A DNA stretch of 31,168 bases from Candidatus Gastranaerophilales bacterium (GTDB lineage: Bacteria; Cyanobacteriota; Vampirovibrionia; Gastranaerophilales; Gastranaerophilaceae), in contig CAAFYU010000063.1 in assembly GCA_900767135.1 (NCBI GenBank), positions 1-31,168 of the forward strand. Reading direction: 5' to 3'. The position numbers and the translations under genes were made by a program. How positions within the stretch are numbered: the first letter of the stretch is position 1; every line of letters begins with the position of its first letter. A model generated the notes under the pieces. It was given only the letters and a program-made list of their open reading frames with translations. It did no database searches and had not been told where the DNA came from. Of the stretch, positions 8,690-16,634 are shown piece after piece.

Positions 8690-8833
8690 TAATTCTTTCT
8701 TAAAAAATAATTATTAATTTTATATACCCGACTTTAATTGACCGGTTAGAGTCGCAAAAAAAGCTCGACTTCTACTCTTCCACTATTCTATTATTACGTT
8801 TTTTAAATGATTTTATCTCAGAAATCAAGTGTT

Positions 8834-10552
8834 TTAATTATCTGCATTAATTTCTATAAAATCCCATTTTTTCGTACTAAACAAGCCTTTATCAGTAATT
8901 TTTAACTCCGGAATTACAGGCAATGACAAAAATCCCATAGTCATAAACGCATCATCAAGCGTACAACCTAGCGATTTTACAGCACTGTTTAAATCTTCGC
9001 AGTGTTGAAGAACGTATTCGATACATTGATCAGAAATCAAACCTGCAATCGGCAACGGAAGTTTTGCAACAACTTTTCCATCTTTCACAACAACTTTACC
9101 ACCTTGCATTTTCACAAGTTCAACCGCCGCAGTGTACATATCCTTGTCGTTTGTTCCAATAATAATCATATTGTGCGAATCGTGTGCAACAGTCGATGCG
9201 ATTGCTCCAGATTTAAGATTAAAGCCTTTTACAAAGCCTTTTCCAATGTTTCCTGTTGCTCTGTGACGCTCCATTACAATAATTTTCAAGACATCTTCAT
9301 CTACATTGCTTTCTAAAAGTCCGTTTTCAAACTTAGCCTCGCAAACAGATGATTTTGTCACAAGCTGATGCGGGATTATCTCAATCGTGTTTACAAATTT
9401 TGAAGTTCCTTTAATCTCAAAATCTTTTGGAACAATCCAATGAACGTTGATAGAACTTCTGATAGATGGCTTTTCAAACTCTTCAACACTTTGTAAAAGT
9501 TTTCCGTTTTCGGCAGCAATTTTCCCATCTTTAATTACGATTTCAGGTTTAAACGTCTTTAAATCAGGCATAATCAGCATATCCGCCTTATACCCAGGGG
9601 CGATTGCACCTTGATTTTTAAGTCCAAAGTATTCCGCAGTGTTCAAACTTCCGATTTGAACAGCTTTCACGATATCAACACCGGCGTCAACAGCACGTCT
9701 AACCATATCGTTAATATGAACTTTTAAGTCTTTCGGGTGTCTATCGTCAGTCACGAAAACGCATTTTCTTGTATTTTTTTCTTTCAAAACAGGAATTAAT
9801 GCGTCCAAATCTTTTGCGGCAGTGCCTTCTCTAATCATAATATACATTCCGAGGCGAATTTTTTCGATAGCCTCAGCAGGTGTAGTGCATTCATGGTCTG
9901 ATTTTACTCCACTTGCAATGTAGGCACACAAATCTTTTCCACTCAAAAACGGAGCATGCCCGTCAATTCTTTTACCTTTTGAACGAGCCAAATCAAGTTT
10001 TGCAAGAACAGTTTTGTCAAGGTTTAAAAGCCCTGAATAGTTCATCATTTCAGCGATTCCAAGAACCCAAGGACTGTCAATCAGCAAGGCTAAGTCGTAA
10101 CTGTTCAAATCGAAACCTGATGTTTCATAAGGAGTTGCCGGAACGCAAGACGGAAGCATCGTATAAACATCAAGCGGAAGATTTTTGACAGCTTCGTGCA
10201 TGTAGCTTATACCATGAAGCCCGAGAACGTTTGAAATCTCGTGCGGGTCAATGATTACGGTAGTTGTGCCGCAAGGAACGACAGCTTTTGCAAACTCACA
10301 AGGAAGAACCATTGAACTTTCCAAATGAACGTGTCCGTCAATAAACGCAGGGCAAACATAAGAACCTTCTGCATCAATTTCTTTTTCACCCTCGTAATTT
10401 TCTCCAACGCCAGCGATTATACCGTCACAGATGGCGATATCACCTTTGTGAATTTCTTCTGACAACACGTTAATTATGTTCGCATTTTTTATAACTAAAT
10501 CTGCTTTTTGCTTTCCACGAGCAACTTCTATTAATTTTTCCAATCCTGACAT
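8834..10552 (-). CDS. ade: Adenine deaminase
   Basis: Converts adenine to hypoxanthine and ammonia in purine salvage; a cytosolic metal-dependent amidohydrolase. The 572-residue length is typical. Metal and active-site motifs are in order: HVHLES at 74-79, DPHEI near 102, DGHAP near 198, SDHEC near 219 and TDDRHP near 269, followed by the C-terminal Ade domain with STVAHDSHNM. The start is supported by AGGAGAA. It is a single gene: it starts just past the terminator of the upstream lipoprotein gene and has its own extended -10 (TGCTATAAT, at 10576-10584). Confidence 0.96.
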   Translation of the reverse strand: MSGLEKLIEVARGKQKADLVIKNANIINVLSEEIHKGDIAICDGIIAGVGENYEGEKEIDAEGSYVCPAFIDGHVHLESSMVLPCEFAKAVVPCGTTTVIIDPHEISNVLGLHGISYMHEAVKNLPLDVYTMLPSCVPATPYETSGFDLNSYDLALLIDSPWVLGIAEMMNYSGLLNLDKTVLAKLDLARSKGKRIDGHAPFLSGKDLCAYIASGVKSDHECTTPAEAIEKIRLGMYIMIREGTAAKDLDALIPVLKEKNTRKCVFVTDDRHPKDLKVHINDMVRRAVDAGVDIVKAVQIGSLNTAEYFGLKNQGAIAPGYKADMLIMPDLKTFKPEIVIKDGKIAAENGKLLQSVEEFEKPSIRSSINVHWIVPKDFEIKGTSKFVNTIEIIPHQLVTKSSVCEAKFENGLLESNVDEDVLKIIVMERHRATGNIGKGFVKGFNLKSGAIASTVAHDSHNMIIIGTNDKDMYTAAVELVKMQGGKVVVKDGKVVAKLPLPIAGLISDQCIEYVLQHCEDLNSAVKSLGCTLDDAFMTMGFLSLPVIPELKITDKGLFSTKKWDFIEINADN

Positions 10553-10575
10553 ATTTGTTCTCCTGTATTGAAAAG

Positions 10576-10584
10576 ATTATAGCA
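10576..10584 (-). promoter_or_regulatory. Extended -10 promoter of ade
   Basis: TGCTATAAT on the minus strand, about 24 bases before the ATG and abutting the T tract of the upstream terminator. No good -35 is visible, as expected for an extended -10 promoter. Confidence 0.5.
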
Positions 10585-10585
10585 T

Positions 10586-10633
10586 AAAAAACTTGCACCG
10601 ACATTAATTAGAAAGGAGCTGAGTCGATGCAAG
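10586..10633 (-). terminator. Rho-independent terminator of the lipoprotein-like gene
   Basis: On the minus strand CTTGCATCGAC pairs with GTCGGTGCAAG (10623-10633 with 10592-10602; 11 bp including one G-U), followed by TTTTTT. Confidence 0.85.
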
Positions 10634-10675
10634 CCTTGTTTTATGTTGTGTAGAAAGTGATTATGAGCTTTTTAG

Positions 10676-11668
10676 TTATTCGCTATAAATCCAACCAGGG
10701 TTTTTGAATTCTTGTTTTTTAACAAAATCTGAGTAAATTACAGCTTGGTCAAAATCATATTGAGCGAATTCAGGATTACCCTTGTCGTCAGTAATTACGT
10801 CACCTGTTTTCGGATCATAGATTAAAGAACCATATAGGAATGAACCTTGATCTTCGCCTTTTTGGAAGTCACCTTTGTAGACAAGATTTCCGGTATTGTC
10901 GAAAATTGAGCGAATATTACGTTTGCCATCTCTGCCGTTTGTACGAACTTCATAACCTGCGTAATTCCACAAATATTCTTCTTTATCAGTCGGTTTTTTG
11001 TCTGTGTCAGCAACGTATCTTGTCAATTTGATACCTTTGCCCGGAACATCTGTTACAACAGTTTTCATATAAGTTGTTTTTGGTTTTCCTTCATCGTACA
11101 TATCAACAATTTTACTTACAAGAGACAATTCTCGTTTATTGGTGCCAACACTGTCAACCATTGATTCATAGAACTTGTTATCGTAACGATTGTGAGCCTT
11201 TGAGCCTACATAAACAACATTGTTTGAACCGTCAGGAATAGGTCCATCAACCGGAACGCCAATGTTTCTACCTTGATCGATTAGAGAATCGCCGATATGG
11301 AACGGATAATCTTTTACATAAATTGGTTGAATAACTGTGTGAATTATTGTATCTGTCTTATTAATTGTATCGCGTTTAACTATTGTTACAGTATCGTGGT
11401 GATGGCAGTTTCCACCGATTGCCCATGCCCAAGATAGTGCACTTGTCGATGTAGAAGCAGATGTCAAATCATCACAACTTGAAACAGCACCTGCTGATGC
11501 TCCTAATGCCATTAAGCCTAAAATCATATTACGCATAGCTTTTGCTGTTCTTTTGTCAACTGTTGAATCTATTTGAGGGTAAGTATTATTTTCTTGATTT
11601 TTTCTACTAATAATTTGTTTGTCATTACGACCGTTAAAATTCGGGATACTAATTGCTTTAACTTCCAT
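10676..11668 (-). CDS. Hypothetical lipoprotein-like exported protein
   Basis: A 330-residue protein of unknown function. The ATG at 11668 is chosen because AGGAGG lies about 12 bases ahead; the longer frame upstream has no such site. Order of parts: an N-terminal tag MEVKAISIPNFNGR, a polar stretch, a hydrophobic segment (MILGLMALGASAGAVSSC) ending in a lipobox-like VSSC, then a Ser/Thr-rich linker, GGNCHHHDT and a repeated DT motif (HDTVTIV, RDTINKTDTI). A soluble domain follows containing MORN-like or antitoxin-like phrases (GNLVYKGDFQKG). The signal segment sits about 60 residues in, later than in standard lipoproteins. The NFNG tag recurs in the protein at 28132. It is followed by a terminator, so it is monocistronic. 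Confidence 0.75.
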   Translation of the reverse strand: MEVKAISIPNFNGRNDKQIISRKNQENNTYPQIDSTVDKRTAKAMRNMILGLMALGASAGAVSSCDDLTSASTSTSALSWAWAIGGNCHHHDTVTIVKRDTINKTDTIIHTVIQPIYVKDYPFHIGDSLIDQGRNIGVPVDGPIPDGSNNVVYVGSKAHNRYDNKFYESMVDSVGTNKRELSLVSKIVDMYDEGKPKTTYMKTVVTDVPGKGIKLTRYVADTDKKPTDKEEYLWNYAGYEVRTNGRDGKRNIRSIFDNTGNLVYKGDFQKGEDQGSFLYGSLIYDPKTGDVITDDKGNPEFAQYDFDQAVIYSDFVKKQEFKNPGWIYSE

Positions 11669-11838
11669 TTTGGTATTTAACCTCCTATTTCTACACTTTG
11701 CATGTATATAAATCAAGAACATGTTTTTACTTGCTAGTTTAAGCATAAAAAACAAAAACATTCTTGAAAAATCTTGATATATCAAGCCTTTTAAGGGTTT
11801 ACATTTGTTAATATTTTTTATTTTTGCAAGTGTTTCAA

Positions 11839-13209
11839 TTAAAGTAAGTTTCTTAATTTTTCCAATTTTTCAACACTGTCGCTTTCAAAATAAATTCTCA
11901 ACAACGGCTCTGTTCCGCTCGGTCGAACCAACACCCAACTTGAATTATCATCAAAATAAAGCTTTACGCCATCTTTGGTGTCAATATTTTTCACGATAAA
12001 ATCGCCAATTGACTTTTTATTTTTATATTCTTCAAGCACCGGCTTAATTTCTTCAACATTTTCAAGACGTTTGTCAATCCTGTCATTGTAGAATTTGCAA
12101 CCGACAAAATCATATAAATCTTTTTGAAGTTGAACAAGAGATTTATTTTCATAAGCCATAGCTTCCAAAATCAGTAAATTAGCCAGAATACCGTCTTTCT
12201 CCGGAATATGTCCTTGGATACTCAATCCGCCTGATTCTTCTCCGCCGATAATCGGATTAAATTTCCGCATAGCTTCCCCGACATGCTTAAATCCAACAGC
12301 GGTTTCAACCACATCAACTCCAAGTTTTTCGGCAACTTTGTTTAGCAAAAGACTTGCCCCTACTGTTTTTACAAGGGAGCCTTCATAATTTTTGTGCTTT
12401 TTCAAATGCATCAGCAATATCGAGATAATTTCGTTTGGCGAAACATATTCTCCTTCTTCGTTAATAGCACCAAATCGGTCAGAATCACCATCGTTTGCAA
12501 AGCCAACAGAATTCGGAGTCGATTTAACTTTTTCTATCAATTCTTTTAAATATTTAGGTTTTGGCTCTGGCATACCTCCGCCAAAGTTCACGTCGTGGAA
12601 CATGTGAAGACTTTCAAACTCAATCCCATGAATTTCCAGCAACTTATCGAAATAGCCGATACTTGCGGCATACAGACCGTCAAAAATTATATTTTTATTC
12701 AAAGTTTTAATTTTTTTGAAATCAATCAACTTTTCTATATGTGCAAAATAATCAGGTGCAAAATTGTATTTAGTAACTTGTCCGCCACCTTGCGACTTAA
12801 AGTTTGCATGAAGATTATACATTAATTCGTCCGTAATCTCAGAAGTTGCAGGTCCTGCATAGTCCGGAATAAATTTTATCCCTAAATATTCAGGTGGATT
12901 ATGTGAGGCTGTAAACATTACAGCACAAGCGTTAAGGTGCTTTGCATTGTATGCAAGCACAGGAGTTGGGATAACTTTTTTTGACAAAAGCACGTTAAAC
13001 CCGTATTCCGCCAGTTGTTCGGCTGTTTGCTCCGCAAATTCCAATGCCATATTGCGTGGATCATAGCCTACAATAATTTTTTTATCGGTGCCAAAATTGT
13101 CATAAACATATTTTCCAATAGCTTTTATTACAGTTCTAACATTTTCTTCGTTAAAATCTTTTCCTACAACTGCTCTCCAGCCGTCTGTTCCAAATTTAAT
13201 TTCGCCCAT
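11839..13209 (-). CDS. Phosphoglucomutase / phosphomannomutase family enzyme
   Basis: Interconverts hexose 1- and 6-phosphates, supplying sugar nucleotides for cell-surface glycans or storage. The 456-residue alpha-D-phosphohexomutase has the catalytic phosphoserine loop TASHNPP (Ser102), the Mg-binding loop DGDSDR (240-245), the sugar-binding GGEESGG near 330 and the phosphate-binding RPSGTEP near 430. GAGG precedes the ATG. The substrate (glucose, mannose or glucosamine phosphate) cannot be decided from these motifs. It is followed on the same strand by the lipoprotein gene and preceded by acpS, 82 bases away. Confidence 0.93.
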   Translation of the reverse strand: MGEIKFGTDGWRAVVGKDFNEENVRTVIKAIGKYVYDNFGTDKKIIVGYDPRNMALEFAEQTAEQLAEYGFNVLLSKKVIPTPVLAYNAKHLNACAVMFTASHNPPEYLGIKFIPDYAGPATSEITDELMYNLHANFKSQGGGQVTKYNFAPDYFAHIEKLIDFKKIKTLNKNIIFDGLYAASIGYFDKLLEIHGIEFESLHMFHDVNFGGGMPEPKPKYLKELIEKVKSTPNSVGFANDGDSDRFGAINEEGEYVSPNEIISILLMHLKKHKNYEGSLVKTVGASLLLNKVAEKLGVDVVETAVGFKHVGEAMRKFNPIIGGEESGGLSIQGHIPEKDGILANLLILEAMAYENKSLVQLQKDLYDFVGCKFYNDRIDKRLENVEEIKPVLEEYKNKKSIGDFIVKNIDTKDGVKLYFDDNSSWVLVRPSGTEPLLRIYFESDSVEKLEKLRNLL

Positions 13210-13291
13210 TTTTTTGCCTCAATATTATCTCTTTCTACATAATCATATAAGAAATAAGATACAATCGCAAATATTTTATAAAAATGACCTG

Positions 13292-13645
13292 CTATTTTGT
13301 CAAAATAATCTCCGCTGTAACAAAAGCAATAGCCTTTGTATGGTCATGCGACAAACTGACTTGAAAACAAATTTCTTTTTCTAGCTTTTTTAAAATGCGA
13401 ATTTGAGGGCATTTATTTTCGTTATGAAAAACTTCAATTTCGTTATATGAAATATCCAAAACATTAAGAGCCGTCAAAGCTTTTACAACAGCTTCTTTCG
13501 CACAAAAACGAGCAGCTAAATGACTCTCAGGGTGCTTAAATTTGTGACAGTATTCAAGTTCCAAAGTCGTAAAAATACGATTAAGAAAAGCTTCTGACTT
13601 ATCTTTAAATCTTTCAATATCTTCTATATCAACACCGATTGCCAT
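13292..13645 (-). CDS. acpS: Holo-[acyl-carrier-protein] synthase
   Basis: Transfers 4'-phosphopantetheine from CoA to acyl carrier protein, activating it for fatty acid synthesis. The 117-residue length is normal. The Mg-binding signature GVDIEDIERF (Asp6) and the helix AARFCAKEAVVKAL (Glu51, Lys50) are intact. No ribosome binding site is visible; a TAAAAT box ends 6 bases before the ATG and TTGCAA lies 18 bases further up, which suggests a leaderless transcript. The gene is divergent from the tail-fibre gene and their promoters interleave. Confidence 0.94.
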   Translation of the reverse strand: MAIGVDIEDIERFKDKSEAFLNRIFTTLELEYCHKFKHPESHLAARFCAKEAVVKALTALNVLDISYNEIEVFHNENKCPQIRILKKLEKEICFQVSLSHDHTKAIAFVTAEIILTK

Positions 13646-13651
13646 AATTTG

Positions 13652-13681
13652 ATTTTAGCACAAGATTGACAGATTTTGCAA
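13652..13681 (-). promoter_or_regulatory. Promoter of acpS, probably leaderless
   Basis: On the minus strand TTGCAA (13676-13681), 18-base spacer, TGC-TAAAAT (-10 at 13652-13657), then only 6 bases to the ATG. Confidence 0.5.
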
Positions 13682-13695
13682 ACACGTGATATAAT
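13666..13695 (+). promoter_or_regulatory. Promoter of the tail-fibre cassette
   Basis: TTGACA (13666-13671) and TATAAT (13690-13695), both consensus, spaced by 18 bases and interleaved with the divergent acpS promoter. Confidence 0.75.
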
Positions 13696-13756
13696 TGATT
13701 ATCAAACGCTTTTAATCACATATTCATCAAATTAGTCTTTAAAGAAAGGAATAAAA

Positions 13757-14434
13757 ATGACTAATTCGATGATACCATATTCTTTTTCTCCGGGGACAAA
13801 AGCTCGTGCTGATGAAGTTAATGCTAATTTTATTGCGTTAGCTGATAAAATTGACGAAAACAAATCAGCACAGTCAAACGACGTAAAAGAAATCAATTCG
13901 ATTTTATCTAAAAAAGCTGATAAAACGGAATTAATAAATGAGTATACAATTACCGAATCGGGAACTGATTTAAACAATTATAAAACAAAGGGAGTTTATG
14001 TATTTTCAGATGTGGTGACGCCAAGTAATATTCCAAACGGAACATCTGGGATTTTAATTGTTACCGGCAAAGGAGATTCTGTAATAAAACAAATTTGGTT
14101 TAGTTCCGGTGATAATGCACCTATTTATACCAGAAGCTTTTATAATTATAACTGGACAGGTTGGAGTTGTGCTACTGGTGAATGTAGTTACGGCAACCCG
14201 GGATATTTAAAGCTTCCAAATGGTTTAATAATTCAATGGGGTTGTATGACGTCATCAAATATAACTTACCCATTGGCCTACACACAAGTTGTTTGTCCTG
14301 TGTTTTCAAAACAAGGTTGGGCAGCAGATAGAGGAAAGAGTGACACAGGTTTCAATTTTCAAACACTGACCGGTTTCAGTGTCGGTAGTATGGGTGTGTT
14401 TACAAATATGAATTGGCTTGTTATGGGCTATTAA
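13757..14434 (+). CDS. Phage tail-fibre-like protein
   Basis: A 225-residue protein. The N-terminus YSFSPGTKARADEVNANFIAL matches the attachment segment common to phage tail and fibre proteins. A short coiled coil (residues about 30-55, KSAQSNDVKEINSILSKKADK split) follows. The C-terminus has the gp53-like fibre tip style, with GYLKLPNGLIIQWG near 152 and a Trp/Gly-rich end. Such tips bind cell-surface receptors or glycans. AAAGGAA precedes the ATG and a consensus promoter lies 62 bases upstream, so it should be expressed. The next gene, a likely fibre chaperone, starts 9 bases downstream. No other phage gene is in the window. Confidence 0.75.
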   Translation: MTNSMIPYSFSPGTKARADEVNANFIALADKIDENKSAQSNDVKEINSILSKKADKTELINEYTITESGTDLNNYKTKGVYVFSDVVTPSNIPNGTSGILIVTGKGDSVIKQIWFSSGDNAPIYTRSFYNYNWTGWSCATGECSYGNPGYLKLPNGLIIQWGCMTSSNITYPLAYTQVVCPVFSKQGWAADRGKSDTGFNFQTLTGFSVGSMGVFTNMNWLVMGY

Positions 14435-14443
14435 GGAGGAAAA

Positions 14444-14866
14444 ATGAAGTATTATGGAACAAAAAATAAGACAGATTATGGCTTTTATGAAGAACCTTTT
14501 GAGGGAGCTATTGAAGTTACTGATGAATATTGGAATTCTTTATTATCGGCACAAAATGAAGGAAAAATAATAATTCTGTTTGAAAATAACGTGATAGCGG
14601 TAAATGAAAATGAATACAGTCATGAAAAGGGGGAATGGCACAAATTATCAGAAATGGAATCAAAAATAAAACAACTAAATATTCAACATGAAATAAGAAA
14701 AAAGGAAATTTTGGAAGAGCTCGATGTCCTTGATTTGAAACGAATTAGGGCATTAGCAGAACCCTCATATATGGAGCTTGATGTAACTTGGCTAGAATAT
14801 TACAATAAAAAAATTGCGGAATTAAGAAAAGAACTTTCTGAAATTGCAGATCCTATTATATGTTAG
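14444..14866 (+). CDS. Probable tail-fibre assembly chaperone
   Basis: A 140-residue acidic protein behind the fibre gene with a strong AAGGAGG. The first 65 residues form a small beta-type domain (MKYYGTKNKTDYGFYEE, then ITVNENEY-like strands). The rest is a long helix rich in Glu/Lys, with LKRIRAL and YYNKKIAELRKELSEI, as in the C-termini of phage tail-fibre assembly proteins. By position and shape it would help the fibre trimerise. The family call is by resemblance and could be wrong. The cassette ends at a strong bidirectional terminator. Confidence 0.55.
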   Translation: MKYYGTKNKTDYGFYEEPFEGAIEVTDEYWNSLLSAQNEGKIIILFENNVIAVNENEYSHEKGEWHKLSEMESKIKQLNIQHEIRKKEILEELDVLDLKRIRALAEPSYMELDVTWLEYYNKKIAELRKELSEIADPIIC

Positions 14867-14902
14867 TTTAAAATTAAAAAAACTAAAAAAAAATAAAAAA
14901 AT

Positions 14903-14947
14903 AAAAACCCTAAACAATCTAAAAAGTGGATAAGTATTAGGGTTTTT
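14903..14947. terminator. Bidirectional Rho-independent terminator
   Basis: AAAAACCCTAA (14903-14913) and TTAGGGTTTTT (14937-14947) form an 11-bp stem. T-rich tracts follow on both strands, serving the fibre cassette and gcvPA, which converge here. Confidence 0.9.
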
Positions 14948-14977
14948 ACTTTTTCAAAGCAATGTAGTTATTTTCGT

Positions 14978-16216
14978 TTAAATACCGGATATATACAATT
15001 CCAAATCATTTTCAGTCGTCAATTCTGTCGTTGCAACAAGGATTTTCGTATTGTCCAACTTCAAACCGCCCAAAATTCCGTTTGCTTTTAATTTGGCAAG
15101 AAATTCGTCTGAATTTGAAACTTCAATAACAAATTCATTATAGAAGTTTTTATTAAGTGTTTTAATTCCCTTTTCGGCAAGCTTTTCAGACAATTTATGA
15201 GCCATTTTAGTTGACAAATAGCTTGCTTGACGAAATCCTTTTTCTCCCATAACAGTCAAATACAAAGTTGCACAAAGTCCGACAAGAGCCTGATTTGAAC
15301 AAATATTACTTGTAGCTTTCTCTCGTTTAATGTGCTGTTCACGAGTTTGAATTGTCAAACAATAAGCAGGATTTCCATCAGCATCAACCGTTCTGCCGGC
15401 AAGACGTCCGGGGATTTGTCGCATAAATTTTTCACGACAAGCAATAAATCCGGCATGTGGCCCGCCAAACTCCATCGGGATTCCAAGAGTCTGAATATCT
15501 CCGACAACAATGTCTGCACATTCAGGCGGATTTAAAATTCCAAGAGATGAAATATCCACACAAACTACTAACAAGCATTCAGGCTTCTGAATTTCAGAAA
15601 TTTCACCGTAAAAATCAGGGTTTTGAACTAAAACGCAAGCATAATCCGCAGTATTTTCAGGCATTTTATCAAAAAATTCAAGATCAATTTCATTCGCCCA
15701 GCAATATGTTTTAATTACATCAACATACTCCGGATTTAGCTTTTCAGACACAAGAACTTTATTTTTCTTAGAGATTCTAACTGCCATCAACAGACTTTCT
15801 GCACAAGCAGTTGCTGCATCATACATTGTTGCGTTAGAAATATCCATGCCCGTAATTCTGCAAATCATTGTTTGGAATTCGTACATAACTTGAAGTGTAC
15901 CTTGAGAAATTTCAGGCTGATACGGCGTATAAGCAGTCAAAAACTCAAAGCGGTTAGCAACTTGTGAAATACAAGCCGGCACAAACTTATTGTAAGTTCC
16001 TGCACCCAAAAACGAAATGTAGTCAGTGTTGTTCTTTTTGGCAAGAGATTTTACGGAACGCTGAGTTTCAGCTTCACTCAAAGCATTATTTAAATCCAAC
16101 TCACTCATTCGAGCTTTTTCAGGGATTTGTTTAAATAAATCCTCAATACTTGCCACACCAATGCTTTCCAACATTTCTTGTTTTACTTCGTCGTTATGTA
16201 CTAAAAAATTTTTCAT
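14978..16216 (-). CDS. gcvPA: Glycine dehydrogenase (decarboxylating) subunit 1
   Basis: The N-terminal half of the glycine cleavage P-protein, which decarboxylates glycine and passes the aminomethyl group to lipoyl-GcvH. At 412 residues it is slightly short for the subunit-1 family. It has FLGAGTYNKFVPACI, TPYQPEISQGTLQ and YEFQT with the MYDAATACAES loop, and GGPHAGF near 255. The pyridoxal-phosphate lysine belongs to subunit 2 (GcvPB), which is not in this window; the gene is followed by a terminator and convergent phage-type genes. It starts 6 bases after gcvH with GGAA ahead, so it is the last gene of a gcvT-gcvH-gcvPA operon. Confidence 0.94.
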   Translation of the reverse strand: MKNFLVHNDEVKQEMLESIGVASIEDLFKQIPEKARMSELDLNNALSEAETQRSVKSLAKKNNTDYISFLGAGTYNKFVPACISQVANRFEFLTAYTPYQPEISQGTLQVMYEFQTMICRITGMDISNATMYDAATACAESLLMAVRISKKNKVLVSEKLNPEYVDVIKTYCWANEIDLEFFDKMPENTADYACVLVQNPDFYGEISEIQKPECLLVVCVDISSLGILNPPECADIVVGDIQTLGIPMEFGGPHAGFIACREKFMRQIPGRLAGRTVDADGNPAYCLTIQTREQHIKREKATSNICSNQALVGLCATLYLTVMGEKGFRQASYLSTKMAHKLSEKLAEKGIKTLNKNFYNEFVIEVSNSDEFLAKLKANGILGGLKLDNTKILVATTELTTENDLELYISGI

Positions 16217-16222
16217 GTTTTA

Positions 16223-16609
16223 TTATTCCAATTCTTCTTTGTAATCTTCGTATTCTAAAAGGTCTTTTTCTTCATCTTCAACATCACCGGTTGCTTCAAC
16301 TTTGACCAACCAGCCTTTTTCATAGCTGTCTTCGTTCAAGATTTCAGGAGAATCAACGGCTTCTTCGTTAATTTCTACAACCTTAGCACTAATCGGCATA
16401 TAAATTTCTGATGCCGCTTTAACAGATTCGATTGTTGCAAAAGTTTCGCCTTTTTTGAATTCTGCACCAACTTCCGGTAATTCAAGAAAAACAATATCTC
16501 CCAACTGTTCAACCGCATAATCAGTTAAACCGATAGTAAAAGTGTTATCTCCATTATCCAACAAGAATTCGTGAGATTTTGAACATAGAATTTTTTCTGT
16601 AATACTCAT
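16223..16609 (-). CDS. gcvH: Glycine cleavage system H protein
   Basis: The lipoyl carrier that shuttles the aminomethyl intermediate between the P, T and L proteins. Its 128 residues match the family. The lipoylation motif ESVKAASE places the modified lysine at 64, and the fold-defining GLTDYAVEQLGDIVFLELPEVG precedes it (split here for length). The C-terminus carries an extra acidic tail (DVEDEEKDLLEYEDYKEELE). AAAGGAGA lies ahead of the ATG; gcvT ends 25 bases upstream. Confidence 0.97.
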   Translation of the reverse strand: MSITEKILCSKSHEFLLDNGDNTFTIGLTDYAVEQLGDIVFLELPEVGAEFKKGETFATIESVKAASEIYMPISAKVVEINEEAVDSPEILNEDSYEKGWLVKVEATGDVEDEEKDLLEYEDYKEELE

Positions 16610-16634
16610 TAATTTCTCCTTTAAATTTTATATA

